35,244 nt of DNA from Treponemataceae bacterium (GTDB taxonomy: Bacteria; Spirochaetota; Spirochaetia; Treponematales; Treponemataceae): NCBI GenBank assembly GCA_024402495.1, contig JAKSTR010000023.1, forward strand, positions 1-35,244, given 5' to 3'. Shown piece by piece: positions 1-7,996 of this stretch (within the stretch, counting starts at the first letter, position 1; every line of letters begins with the position of its first letter). The notes beneath the pieces are model-generated. The model saw nothing but the letters and a program-made list of their open reading frames with translations, was not told the DNA's origin and searched no databases. A program made the position numbers and the translations under genes.

Positions 1-297
1 TTGTGACATATTCCCATTATATTGCCAATTTTTTATTACGTAAAATTTTATTTTGCGTTTGTCACCACGAACATTGCATAATGACAAAATGAGTTACGTT
101 TGATAAAAACGATTTTATTCATCAATTTTAAAAACTCGACATTTGGGCTATATTATAATTAACCGATATTAAATAGAGAATATTTCAGAATTATATTGAC
201 ATCATAAAAAGGGTGAATTCCATAATGCGGAACAAGCAACTAATGAAAAAACTTTGCACTTTTTTGCAAAAGTCACTTTTATAAATGGAGGTGGCTT
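1..297. other. AT-rich intergenic region upstream of the LRR lipoprotein
   Basis: No convincing coding sequence in either strand. It holds the promoter and ribosome-binding site of the lipoprotein gene. A small inverted repeat (ACTTTGCA ... TGCAAAAGT, about 252-274) lies between promoter and start. The left part is very AT-rich with no recognisable element. Confidence 0.6.
196..226 (+). promoter_or_regulatory. Putative sigma-70 promoter of the LRR lipoprotein
   Basis: A perfect TTGACA (196-201) is followed after 19 nt by CATAAT (221-226), five of six matches to TATAAT. The spacer is slightly long. A strong GGAGGTG ribosome-binding site stands about 6 nt before the ATG at 298. Confidence 0.45.
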
Positions 298-2289
298 ATG
301 AAAAAAGCTGCTTTAATCTTTTCTGTTTTATCATTTTCAATAATTGCCTTTTTTGCCATCAGCTGCGGTGGCGGTGGTGGCGGCGGAAGCATTAACTTTT
401 TTGGTGGCGGTGCAGGCGGAGAATCTGCTGTGCGTGGCGGCAACGGAAAAGGCGGCGGTTCTTTTGGTTCCGGTAATACGGAAACTGTAGAGTTTTCTTT
501 TGGCATAGCTGGAGGCACTGGTGCTGATGCAAACTCGCTTTATCACAACGGTACGGTTACGGTAGAACTGCGCAGTTCCGACGGCACATTTAAAAAGACC
601 GTTACTGCAACAATGCAGGGTGGCGCAGGTTCTGTTGTCATTCCCGGCATACCGCTGAATAAAACTATTACGGCAACGGCAACAGTTAGTGCAGGTGGTA
701 ACATTTTTTCGGGCACAAGTACCAAAACGGTAAGAAATGAAGGTGCAGATTTTAACCTTAAGCTTTACATTGCAGGCGACGTTACCATTCCGGCTGGTGC
801 AACTAGTGATACAATAAATAAAATATTTGAAAAAATGCAGGATGGGGCGGTTTATAAAATAAAACTGAGCGATACCAATGCATTATCCAAAATAAAAGAA
901 AAAAACAGCTGTCTGTTCAATCTGGATTGCACCGGTATAATCGGAAATTTTAGCGATGACCTGGCAGGTACAGCAAATATTGCAAGTATCGATTTTAGCG
1001 GTTCAAGCATCAGCAGTTTTGATCCCGGGGCTTTTACGAGTTGTACCGGTTTAACCAGCGTAAAACTTCCGGCTGGTGTAATAACACTTGGCGAAAATCT
1101 TTTTAAGGGCTGTACAAATCTTACAGCGGTTTCAAACCTTAATACGCTTTCGGATGGAATATTTGACGGCTGTACCAGTCTGACAAGTGTTTCTATGACA
1201 GGTATTACGTCAATTCCTAAAGAAGCATTTAAAGGTTCTGCAATTTCTATATCTTCCCTGCCATCCGGTATTACTTCTATTGGAGAATCTGCTTTTGCTG
1301 ATACAAATATTACCAGCATTACTTTACCAAATACCGTTACTTCAATTGGTGCAAATGCTTTTGAAAATACCGCTATAACTTCAATAACAATTCCAAATTC
1401 CAATATCACAATTGGAGCAGACGCATTTAAAGGCTGCAATCTGGTAAACCTTACCATAAGCCCTACAGCCGCCATAAACTCCGGCAGCAGCGCATTTGCA
1501 ACAAACAGCAATCTAAAAGTTACAGTTCCGTCTGGAACAACAATTGCAGCTAATGCTTTTAAGGACTGGACATCAATAGGTGAAATAGTATTACCTGGCA
1601 CAATTACTACTTTGAATAGTAGTGCATTTGAAGGCTGTACTGCACTTAGAACAATAAATCTGGAAGATACCAAAATTACGTCTTTAAGCCAAAATTTATT
1701 TAAAGATTGCAGTAGCTTAGAGGAATTAACATTGCCTGATACCGTATATAGTTATGGATATGAATGTTTGGCTGGAAGTGGAATTACAGAACTTGTAATT
1801 CCAAAAACACCGCCGTCGAAATCCTTTACTTCAAACGATTATTGTTTGGCAAATTCTAATATTACAAAACTAACTGTGGATGCAAACTCAATTTCTAGTA
1901 TAGGTGGTATTATTAGAAACAGTAATGTTACTACACTTGTATTGCAGGCAAATTTAGGTACAGGTGGAAAAATAACAAATCAAATTGTGAACGCTACAAA
2001 GTTAACTAGCGTTACTTTTGATAGTTCCGTTACCTCAATACCAGACAATATGCTAAAAGGCTGTACAAACTTAACGACACTCGTAATTCCTGCAAGTGTA
2101 AAGGAAATAGGACAAGATGCTTTTTTGAATACAAATATTACTGATTTAACTGTTGGCGGTACTAATTCTTGGACTGATACTGTTGCAAATATTTCGGGGT
2201 TTACTTTATATGCTGATTCAATAAATAAACTGTATATTATGCGTGGTTCTATAGATTCTTATACAGGACAAAAATTTAATAGACCCTAA
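298..2289 (+). CDS. BspA-type leucine-rich-repeat surface lipoprotein
   Basis: Predicted exported lipoprotein of 663 residues. The N-terminus is a signal peptide (Lys2-Lys3, hydrophobic 5-20) ending in a spirochete-style lipobox, FFAISC, with Cys23 as the lipidation site. A poly-Gly and Gly-rich tether follows (about 24-60), then a beta-rich segment (about 65-150). From about 220 to 640 there are repeated BspA/TpLRR (LRR_5) units of the pattern 'SIGxxAFxxxxxLTSITLP', with 'FKGC.NLT' recurring. This family is typical of treponemes and oral or gut anaerobes and is linked to adhesion; the ligand cannot be read from sequence. The ATG at 298 is supported by a GGAGGTG site. It is a single-gene unit closed by the terminator at 2325-2368. 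Confidence 0.85.
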   Translation: MKKAALIFSVLSFSIIAFFAISCGGGGGGGSINFFGGGAGGESAVRGGNGKGGGSFGSGNTETVEFSFGIAGGTGADANSLYHNGTVTVELRSSDGTFKKTVTATMQGGAGSVVIPGIPLNKTITATATVSAGGNIFSGTSTKTVRNEGADFNLKLYIAGDVTIPAGATSDTINKIFEKMQDGAVYKIKLSDTNALSKIKEKNSCLFNLDCTGIIGNFSDDLAGTANIASIDFSGSSISSFDPGAFTSCTGLTSVKLPAGVITLGENLFKGCTNLTAVSNLNTLSDGIFDGCTSLTSVSMTGITSIPKEAFKGSAISISSLPSGITSIGESAFADTNITSITLPNTVTSIGANAFENTAITSITIPNSNITIGADAFKGCNLVNLTISPTAAINSGSSAFATNSNLKVTVPSGTTIAANAFKDWTSIGEIVLPGTITTLNSSAFEGCTALRTINLEDTKITSLSQNLFKDCSSLEELTLPDTVYSYGYECLAGSGITELVIPKTPPSKSFTSNDYCLANSNITKLTVDANSISSIGGIIRNSNVTTLVLQANLGTGGKITNQIVNATKLTSVTFDSSVTSIPDNMLKGCTNLTTLVIPASVKEIGQDAFLNTNITDLTVGGTNSWTDTVANISGFTLYADSINKLYIMRGSIDSYTGQKFNRP

Positions 2290-2324
2290 ACTGCACTCCG
2301 CGTATTGGATCCGCGGTGCAAAAA

Positions 2325-2368
2325 AATAAGCCGGTTTGTATTTTTTTTATACAACCGGCTTATTTTTT
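2325..2368. terminator. Bidirectional rho-independent terminator
   Basis: A near-perfect inverted repeat, AATAAGCCGG ... CCGGCTTATT, is flanked by A-runs on the left and T-runs on the right, so it can terminate both the lipoprotein transcript (+) and the convergent helicase transcript (-). A second GC-rich hairpin (CCGCG ... CGCGG, about 2297-2315) lies just to its left. Confidence 0.8.
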
Positions 2369-2378
2369 TCAGTCTGGG

Positions 2379-4604
2379 CTATTTGCCTGCAAAACGGGCT
2401 TTCATTCTTTCCAGTATTTGCAGGGCGCTCTGGTCGTCTACCTGGGTTTGCGGCTCGTGGTATTCTACCAGATTGCTTGGTATTTCGTCCAAAAAGGGCG
2501 ACGGCGTACATTCCACGGTGGACTGCATTTTGCGGCGGTGACGGCAGGCGCTTAAAAAAAGCTTGTCACGGGCGCGGGTAATTGCCACGTAAAAAAGCCT
2601 GCGTTCTTCTTCCACGTTGCCGTCGCCTTCTTCCAGCGACCTTGCGTGGGGAATTATTCCGTCTTCGCAGCCCACTATAAATACTACCGGAAATTCCAGA
2701 CCTTTTGACGCGTGGATTGTCATCAAATTCACTTTGCCTTTAAGTGCATCGTCTTCCATGTCGTCGCGGCTAAGCAGGGTTATGCGGTTCAGGTATGCAA
2801 ACAGCCCGCTGTCAAAGTTGTCCGGGTTGTTTTCCCATACATCTACCGAGTTTATGAGGCTTTCGATATTTAAAAACTTGTAGCGGGCGGCTTTTTCGCT
2901 TTTTGGGTTTTCGGCTATCAGAAAATCCCAGTAGTTTATTTCTTCCGTTAAGGCGCGTATTTTTTTTGCAAGCCCTTTGCCGCTCAGCATTGTCTGGCGG
3001 TTTCTTTCTATTAAACTTACAAATGCTGCGAGTTCTGCCTTTGTTTTTTCGCTTAAAAGGTTGGGCACGCTGAAAATTTTTGCTGAATAATTCTGGGCGG
3101 CTTCAATTTCTTTCTGTTCTGCCTGTTCCGTCTGTTCAGGCTGGCTTTCGCCGGCTCCGGTCAAAGTGCCGGTGTCCGTGGCAGAAGGATTTGCTGAACC
3201 CGGATTTTCTGCATGGCTTTCGCCGGTTTGTGGCGCGGCAGCTTCTTCTGCAAAAAGGCTGTCTTCTTCAAAAACAGGTTCGCCTGCCTGTGCCGCCAGA
3301 AGCGACTTTATTGCGCACCACAGGGAACAGCTGTTTGCGGTTGCTACCGAAGAAATGTCTTCTATTGCCTTGCGCCCAAGACCTCGCCGCGGTGTATTGA
3401 TGATGCGCAGAAGGTTTATGTCGTCGTCGTGGTTTGCAATTACGCGCAGATAGCTGATTATGTCCTTAATTTCCTTGCGCTGGTAAAAACTTGTGCCGCC
3501 GCTCATGGTGTAGGGAATGTTGTTCTGCAAAAAGGCTTCTTCCAGTGCGCGGCTTAATGTGTTTGCGCGGATAAGTACGCCGAAATCGTCATATTTGCGC
3601 TGTTCTGTTATGCATATAGACTGAATCATTTCGCAGACAAAATCGGCTTCGGCGCTTTCGTTTTCCGGCATGTAAATTTCAATCGGCTTGCCCGAACCGT
3701 TGCCTGACCATAGCGATTTGTCTTTTCTGTTTGTATTGTGAGAAATTACGCCGTTTGCCGCGGCAAGAATCGTTTCGGTTGAACGGTAATTCTGTTCCAG
3801 GCGAATTTCTTTAACGTTCGGAAAATCGCGCTCAAACATACGGATGTTTTCGTAGTTTGCGCCGCGCCACGAATAGATAGACTGGTCATCGTCGCCGACT
3901 ACGGCAACGTTTTCGCTTGCAAGGGCGTGCATGAACTGGTACTGCTGTATGCTGGTATCCTGAAATTCGTCTACCATTATGTATTTGTATCGTTCACGGT
4001 ATTTTGCCAGAACATCCGGGCATTCGCGGAAAAGGCGGATGGGCAGGGTGATGAGGTCGTCAAAATCTACGGCGTTATATAGTTTCAGTCCTTTCTGGTA
4101 TTCTTCATAAAGTTTCTGGTACTGGTCGTTTGCGCTGCGCCAGTCGTAGCGCCCGATTTTTATGTTTGAAAAAAGCGAAGAAATTTTATAAACGTCCAGT
4201 GCGTCGGAATTAAAGCCGAGTTCGCGACCGGTTTCTTTTATAAGCTGGGCTTTGTCTGTTTCGTCGTAAATGCTGAAATTGCTTCGCCAGCCTATTTTGT
4301 CTATGTCTTGCCGCAGTATTTTTACCCCGAAAGCATGAAAGGTTGAAACCGTAAGGTTTTTAAGTTTTCTGCCGGTAAGTTCCTTTATGCGTTCTTCCAT
4401 TTCTCTGGCGGCTTTGTTCGTAAAGGTCAGTGCAAGTATCTGGCTTTGCGGAATGCCGCAGTCCAGCATGTGTGCCATGCGGTAGGTTATTACGCGGGTT
4501 TTGCCTGAACCTGCGCCGGCGATGATTAAAACCGGGCCTTCAAAAGTGGTAACTGCTTCGTATTGTTCCGGGTTTAGCTGTTTTTTCAGTTCGTCAAGAT
4601 TCAT
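2379..4604 (-). CDS. UvrD/Rep/PcrA-family 3'-5' DNA helicase
   Basis: Superfamily 1A ATP-dependent helicase of 741 residues for DNA repair or replication restart. Visible motifs: Walker A AGAGSGKT (29-36), TFTNKAA (60-66), VDEFQD (211-216), GDDDQSIYSWRGA (237-249), QNYRST (271-276), and near the C-terminus LMTIHASKGLEFPVVF and EEERRLFYVAITRA. A Glu/Pro/Ala/Thr-rich, low-complexity insertion (about 440-515) splits the 2A/2B region and is absent from typical relatives. After removing it the protein is close to Rep size and has only a short C-terminal tail. The ATG has no Shine-Dalgarno sequence; a promoter lies immediately upstream, so the message may be leaderless. Rep, PcrA and UvrD cannot be separated with confidence. 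Confidence 0.93.
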   Translation of the reverse strand: MNLDELKKQLNPEQYEAVTTFEGPVLIIAGAGSGKTRVITYRMAHMLDCGIPQSQILALTFTNKAAREMEERIKELTGRKLKNLTVSTFHAFGVKILRQDIDKIGWRSNFSIYDETDKAQLIKETGRELGFNSDALDVYKISSLFSNIKIGRYDWRSANDQYQKLYEEYQKGLKLYNAVDFDDLITLPIRLFRECPDVLAKYRERYKYIMVDEFQDTSIQQYQFMHALASENVAVVGDDDQSIYSWRGANYENIRMFERDFPNVKEIRLEQNYRSTETILAAANGVISHNTNRKDKSLWSGNGSGKPIEIYMPENESAEADFVCEMIQSICITEQRKYDDFGVLIRANTLSRALEEAFLQNNIPYTMSGGTSFYQRKEIKDIISYLRVIANHDDDINLLRIINTPRRGLGRKAIEDISSVATANSCSLWCAIKSLLAAQAGEPVFEEDSLFAEEAAAPQTGESHAENPGSANPSATDTGTLTGAGESQPEQTEQAEQKEIEAAQNYSAKIFSVPNLLSEKTKAELAAFVSLIERNRQTMLSGKGLAKKIRALTEEINYWDFLIAENPKSEKAARYKFLNIESLINSVDVWENNPDNFDSGLFAYLNRITLLSRDDMEDDALKGKVNLMTIHASKGLEFPVVFIVGCEDGIIPHARSLEEGDGNVEEERRLFYVAITRARDKLFLSACRHRRKMQSTVECTPSPFLDEIPSNLVEYHEPQTQVDDQSALQILERMKARFAGK

Positions 4605-4613
4605 AGACTGCCA

Positions 4614-4642
4614 ATTTTAAGCAAAAAGGAAGATAGGTTCAA
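4614..4642 (-). promoter_or_regulatory. Putative sigma-70 promoter of the helicase gene
   Basis: On the minus strand, TTGAAC (4642-4637) and TAAAAT (4619-4614) are separated by 17 nt. The helicase ATG begins at 4604, so the transcript would start only about 2-4 nt before the start codon. Confidence 0.5.
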
Positions 4643-4664
4643 GCGCCACAGCGCTGCCTTTTTT

Positions 4665-4721
4665 ATTGTCTGTAACCGCTGCATTTGTCTGTGGCAGCGC
4701 CCCGCCTTTTTGCTGGTGCAA
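4665..4721. repeat. 57-bp direct repeat, copy 1
   Basis: Matches the segment 4763-4819 at 56 of 57 positions; the single difference is T at 4692 here versus A in the other copy. It contains GGCAGCGC, complementary to GCGCTGCC just to the left (4651-4658), so the unit can form a hairpin. It lies between the divergent helicase and MGMT-family genes. Confidence 0.9.
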
Positions 4722-4762
4722 AAACGCTGCTGCTGGTAGAAAGCTGCGCCGTGCCTTTGGGG

Positions 4763-4819
4763 ATTGTCTGTAACCGCTGCATTTGTCTGAGGCAGCGCCC
4801 CGCCTTTTTGCTGGTGCAA
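4763..4819. repeat. 57-bp direct repeat, copy 2
   Basis: Second copy of the repeat at 4665-4721, separated by 41 nt. It ends 27 nt before the MGMT-family start codon, so it overlaps the region where that gene's promoter would lie. Confidence 0.9.
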
Positions 4820-4846
4820 TATGTTAAAAGCTGGTATATTTTTTCT

Positions 4847-5158
4847 ATGTCACAAATTGCAGATGATGTTTATCAATATTTGACTACAATTCCCAAAGGC
4901 AAGGTTGTTACTTACGGACAGGTGGCGGCGGCGGTAAAAAGTCCGGGTTGTGCCCGCGCTGTGGGCAATATCCTGCACGCAAATCCGCTGCCCGATGTTT
5001 ATCCGTGTTTTAAGGTTGTCAATGCAAAAGGGCAGCTTGCAAGGCATTTTGGTCTTGGCATTGAAGAACAAAAACGCCGCCTTGAAGCCGACGGCGTAAA
5101 GGTTGAAAACTATACCGTAGATTTGTCCGTTTACCAGTGGCGCGGTACCAAAGAATAA
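4847..5158 (+). CDS. MGMT/ATL-family DNA alkylation repair protein
   Basis: A 103-residue single-domain protein matching the DNA-binding domain of O6-alkylguanine-DNA alkyltransferases: IPKGKVVTYGQVA (15-27) is the helix-turn-helix entry, AVGNILHANPLP contains the usual turn before the active site, and Cys54 sits in YPCFKVVN where the family has PCHRV. The acceptor Cys is kept but the His-Arg pair is Phe-Lys, as in a small-protein subgroup of this family. There is no N-terminal domain. The ATG at 4847 is chosen because homology starts there and upstream codons fall in the 57-bp repeats. No Shine-Dalgarno is visible; a TATATT box (4835-4840) stands 6 nt before the ATG. It could act as a suicide methyltransferase or a non-enzymatic alkyl-lesion sensor. 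Confidence 0.85.
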   Translation: MSQIADDVYQYLTTIPKGKVVTYGQVAAAVKSPGCARAVGNILHANPLPDVYPCFKVVNAKGQLARHFGLGIEEQKRRLEADGVKVENYTVDLSVYQWRGTKE

Positions 5159-5346
5159 AAAAGAGTAAATCGGAAAATATTCCGGAAACTTTCAGGATTT
5201 CTTCCTATAAGAATGTGCAAAAGCCTGGCAATTTTAGCACCAGTTTGGTTATGTAAAAGGGTTTACGTGTATGGAAAAAGCTGGTAAAATCGAAACAATT
5301 ACTATCAATTGAAAATAAAAACTTTTTTTACTTTTGGGGGCACTTT

Positions 5347-6693
5347 ATGAGTGTTTTTGAAAAAGCCAGTGCTTTTTTGGGCCGTCACGGATTTTCTGCT
5401 GCCGGTTATGATGTAAATACCGTAATCAACGGTCTTTTGTATGATATGAAAACAGGCTTAGCCGAAGGAAATGGAAGCAAAGCTCCTATGGCCGCAGCCG
5501 AAGATATGATTCCTACATGGGGAATGCCGCCGGCAGAATCTCCAAAAAATCAGAAAGTAATTGTTATCGATGCCGGCGGAACAAACTTCCGTTCCTGCCT
5601 TGTTACTTTTGATGCAAACGGCATTGCTTCTATCAGCGAACTTGAAAAAACTTCAATGCCTGGCATTGAACGCGAATTGAGCAAAAAAGAATTTTTTGAT
5701 GCAATCGCAAACAATCTTGAACACTTGAAAGACAAGGCAGACCGCATCGGTTTCTGTTTTTCTTACGCAATGAAAATTACCCCGGACGGCGACGGCGAAG
5801 TTTTAGGTTTTTCTAAAGAAATTAAAGCTAAGGAAGTTGAAGGCAATCTGGTTGGCAAAAACCTTGCCGAAGCTCTGGTTGCCCACGGCTGGAAAAAGCC
5901 TGCAAAAATTACGCTTTTGAACGATACAACCGCTGCTTTGCTTGCCGGTGCTTCTAATGCTGTAGAAGGCCGCGCTTACAGTTCTTACATCGGTTTTATT
6001 TTGGGAACCGGCATGAACGCCGCCTATATTGATTCTGACCCGGTTGCAAAAATTGCCGGTATGAAAGATTCTGCCGGCAACCCGCCGCCTGCAAGCCAGA
6101 TTATTGTTTGCGAAAGCGGCAAATTCAACAAACTGCCTCGTTCAGAATTTGACCTTGAATTTGACAAAACTGCAAATACACCGGGCTTGTATGTAATGGA
6201 AAAAATGTGTTCCGGGGCATATCTTGGTCCGGTTGCATGTATTGCGCTTAAAAAAGCCGCAGAAGAAGGTTTGTTTACCAAACCGGTTGCAGATGCTTTG
6301 CTTGCCCTGCCAAAACTTGAACTTAAAGACATGGACCAGTTCTTTTATGCACCGCGCAAAACTACAACCGTTTTGGGCGCAGTTGCCGCAAAAGGTACGC
6401 AGGAAGATGCTGATTTGATTTATACAATTCTTGATGCATTTGTAGAACGTTCTGCACGCCTTGCCGCAGCTATTATTGCCGCAAGCGCAATTAAAAGCGG
6501 AAAAGGCACAAGCGCTGCCTTGCCGCTTGGTATTGTTTGCGACGGTACAACTTTCTATAAAACACACAACCTGCACCAGCGCCTTGTTGGCTATTTGAAC
6601 GATGTTCTTATTGCACAGCGCCATATCTATTTTGAAATTTTAACAATCGACAACGACATTACTCTTGGTTCTGCCATTGCCGGTTTGGTGTAA
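5347..6693 (+). CDS. Hexokinase
   Basis: ATP-dependent sugar kinase of the eukaryotic-type hexokinase family, 448 residues, close to the usual length for one catalytic unit. It would phosphorylate glucose and related hexoses at C6 at the head of glycolysis in the cytoplasm. Visible motifs: phosphate-1 loop VIDAGGTNFRSCLV (73-86), the sugar-binding stretch FSYAMKITPDGDGEVLGFSKE, LLNDTTAALLA with probable catalytic Asp193, phosphate-2 loop GFILGTGMNAAYI (216-228), and a C-terminal nucleotide-binding segment with LPLGIVCDGT. Treponemes typically use this enzyme type. A GGGGGC site precedes the ATG. It is a stand-alone gene closed by the terminator at 6736-6773. Confidence 0.92.
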   Translation: MSVFEKASAFLGRHGFSAAGYDVNTVINGLLYDMKTGLAEGNGSKAPMAAAEDMIPTWGMPPAESPKNQKVIVIDAGGTNFRSCLVTFDANGIASISELEKTSMPGIERELSKKEFFDAIANNLEHLKDKADRIGFCFSYAMKITPDGDGEVLGFSKEIKAKEVEGNLVGKNLAEALVAHGWKKPAKITLLNDTTAALLAGASNAVEGRAYSSYIGFILGTGMNAAYIDSDPVAKIAGMKDSAGNPPPASQIIVCESGKFNKLPRSEFDLEFDKTANTPGLYVMEKMCSGAYLGPVACIALKKAAEEGLFTKPVADALLALPKLELKDMDQFFYAPRKTTTVLGAVAAKGTQEDADLIYTILDAFVERSARLAAAIIAASAIKSGKGTSAALPLGIVCDGTTFYKTHNLHQRLVGYLNDVLIAQRHIYFEILTIDNDITLGSAIAGLV

Positions 6694-6735
6694 CTGAAAA
6701 CTTAGCAGTCTGACAGTTTTACGGGCTGCGCAATT

Positions 6736-6773
6736 TGCCGCGGGTAAAATATTTTGCCTGCGGCATTTTTTTT
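6736..6773 (+). terminator. Rho-independent terminator of hexokinase
   Basis: A long stem, TGCCGCGGG ... CCTGCGGCA (one G.U pair), with an AT-rich upper part, is followed by eight T residues. Confidence 0.85.
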
Positions 6774-6861
6774 GCGGCTGGTAAGTTTAAGAATATTCAA
6801 AAAAAATCTGTTTTCTTCTATAAATAAGCAAAATGTTTAAAGCTTGCGGTTCTCTGACCCT

Positions 6862-6889
6862 TTGTTTTTATTCATTTATATAGTATAAT
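6862..6889 (+). promoter_or_regulatory. Putative sigma-70 promoter of flbB
   Basis: TTGTTT (6862-6867), a 16-nt spacer and a perfect TATAAT (6884-6889). Confidence 0.55.
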
Positions 6890-6944
6890 TTTTACACTTT
6901 TACATGCGAAAAAGTAAAAACAAAGTGGTTTTTATAGTTTCTTC

Positions 6945-6972
6945 TAAACTTGCCGCCTAATAGTACCGATGT
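6945..6972 (+). promoter_or_regulatory. Putative sigma-28 (FliA) promoter of flbB
   Basis: TAAA (6945-6948), 16 nt, then ACCGATGT (6965-6972), which keeps the CCGAT core of the flagellar -10 element. Found by eye only; the match is partial. Confidence 0.35.
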
Positions 6973-7034
6973 TTAACACGAGGCGGTGGAAAAACTGCAA
7001 AAGTACAAAACCGAAAAAAGTGTGAGGTTTTAAG

Positions 7035-7667
7035 GTGTCAGCAAAAGGAACGATTGGCAAAACTATTGTATTGCTTTTATTGATAATTATTTTGGTTTTT
7101 TTAGGTCTGTTTTGGTTTGATTATATCGGCGTTATTCAGGCAAAGCATTTTTTTGAACCAGTTTACCGTTTAATCGGGCTTTCGCCGCAGACAACTATTT
7201 CGGTAACGGCAAAGAACGATATGCTGGAAGGCGATTTGGACGCTGACCGTTTGGCAAAGCGGCTTGAAGCGCTGGATATGCGTGCGCAGGAACTTGATAA
7301 GAGGGAATCTGATATTTCAATCAAAGAGGCTGAATACCTTCAGATTGCCCAGGAACTGGACGAACGCAAGATTTCTCAGGAAGAACGTGAACAGACTTTT
7401 GAAAAAATTCAGAAAGAACACGAAGACAAGGAACAGAATTACAGGACTGTTGCAAACCAGCTTAACGGTATGCGCCCGGAAGCAGCCGTAAATATTCTGC
7501 TTTCCATGGAAGACCAGCTTGCAATTGACGTTCTTCGCAAGGTTGATGAAATTGCGGCAGAATCCAACTCAAGCTCAATGGTTTCTTACTGGCTTTCGTT
7601 AATGCCGGCAGATCGTGCCGCCGCAATTCAGCGCAAAATGACCAGCAAACCTGTTACTTTGGAATAA
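7035..7667 (+). CDS. flbB: Periplasmic flagellar collar protein FlbB (MotE-like)
   Basis: A 210-residue protein with a short cytoplasmic start, one membrane helix (about 9-28), a long charged coiled coil (about 70-140) and a C-terminal MgtE_N/MotE-like domain (about 142-205, starting LNGMRPEAAVNILLSM). This is the architecture of spirochete FlbB, which builds the periplasmic collar around the flagellar motor and helps recruit stators. Position supports it: in Borrelia flbB directly precedes flbC and flgD, and here fliK and flgD follow. The start is GTG, with GAGG 7 nt upstream. The gene has its own promoters and a strong terminator, so it is transcribed separately from the downstream operon. 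Confidence 0.8.
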   Translation: MSAKGTIGKTIVLLLLIIILVFLGLFWFDYIGVIQAKHFFEPVYRLIGLSPQTTISVTAKNDMLEGDLDADRLAKRLEALDMRAQELDKRESDISIKEAEYLQIAQELDERKISQEEREQTFEKIQKEHEDKEQNYRTVANQLNGMRPEAAVNILLSMEDQLAIDVLRKVDEIAAESNSSSMVSYWLSLMPADRAAAIQRKMTSKPVTLE

Positions 7668-7684
7668 TTTTTTTGATATTTGCA

Positions 7685-7714
7685 AGCACCGGTAAATCGC
7701 CGGTGCTTTTTTTA
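7685..7714 (+). terminator. Rho-independent terminator of flbB
   Basis: Perfect stem GCACCGG/CCGGTGC with a 7-nt loop, followed by seven T residues. Confidence 0.9.
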
Positions 7715-7747
7715 TGGCTCGCCTGCATCTTGAAACGGCAATGCCAT

Positions 7748-7790
7748 AAGCTTAAGGTGCCGGCGTGCCTTAATGCGGCGCATTAAGCTT
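7748..7790. repeat. Cluster of overlapping inverted repeats
   Basis: CTTAATGCG (7769-7777) and CGCATTAAG (7779-7787) form a perfect 9-bp inverted repeat around one base. The same CTTAA can instead pair with TTAAG at 7752-7756. AAGCTTAA (7748-7755) and TTAAGCTT (7783-7790) form the outer arms. Confidence 0.7.
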
Positions 7791-7969
7791 TGGCGCAATT
7801 CATGCGGTTTTTTTTTCAGCGAAGCTTCGCATTTGGAACTTTAGGTTTTGTAAAGCCGTAACAGCCGTTTTGGGTTCCGCTAAATCTTTCTGTTTGTTAC
7901 TTGCTTCCTGTAAATTCTTCAATTGCCGTAAAAAACAAAAGGCGCGGCGTTTTTAAATTTTCTTTTTTC

Positions 7970-7996
7970 TAAAGTGACTTTCTATTTTTCCGAAAA
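7970..7996 (+). promoter_or_regulatory. Putative sigma-28 (FliA) promoter of the fliK-flgD-flgE transcript
   Basis: TAAA (7970-7973), exactly 15 nt, then TCCGAAAA (7989-7996), six of eight matches to GCCGATAA. It lies about 88 nt before the fliK start. No better sigma-70 pair is seen in this gap. Confidence 0.4.

Larger units (their letters stand above)
6694..7034. other. Intergenic region between hexokinase and flbB
   Basis: 341 nt without a gene. It contains the hexokinase terminator, a sigma-70-type promoter, a sigma-28-like promoter, and a 140-nt leader for flbB with an inverted repeat CCGCCT ... AGGCGG (about 6953-6986). Confidence 0.7.

Noticed and set aside
852-1673. 273-codon minus-strand frame within the LRR gene
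   Set aside because: Repetitive shadow of the LRR coding repeats; no independent start signals.
2305-2581. Short plus-strand frames overlapping the end of the helicase gene
   Set aside because: Three overlapping frames in the terminator and antisense region without start signals; likely chance.
4685-4846. N-terminal extension of the MGMT-family protein back to 4685
   Set aside because: These codons lie in the 57-bp repeats and show no homology; the family domain begins at the ATG at 4847.
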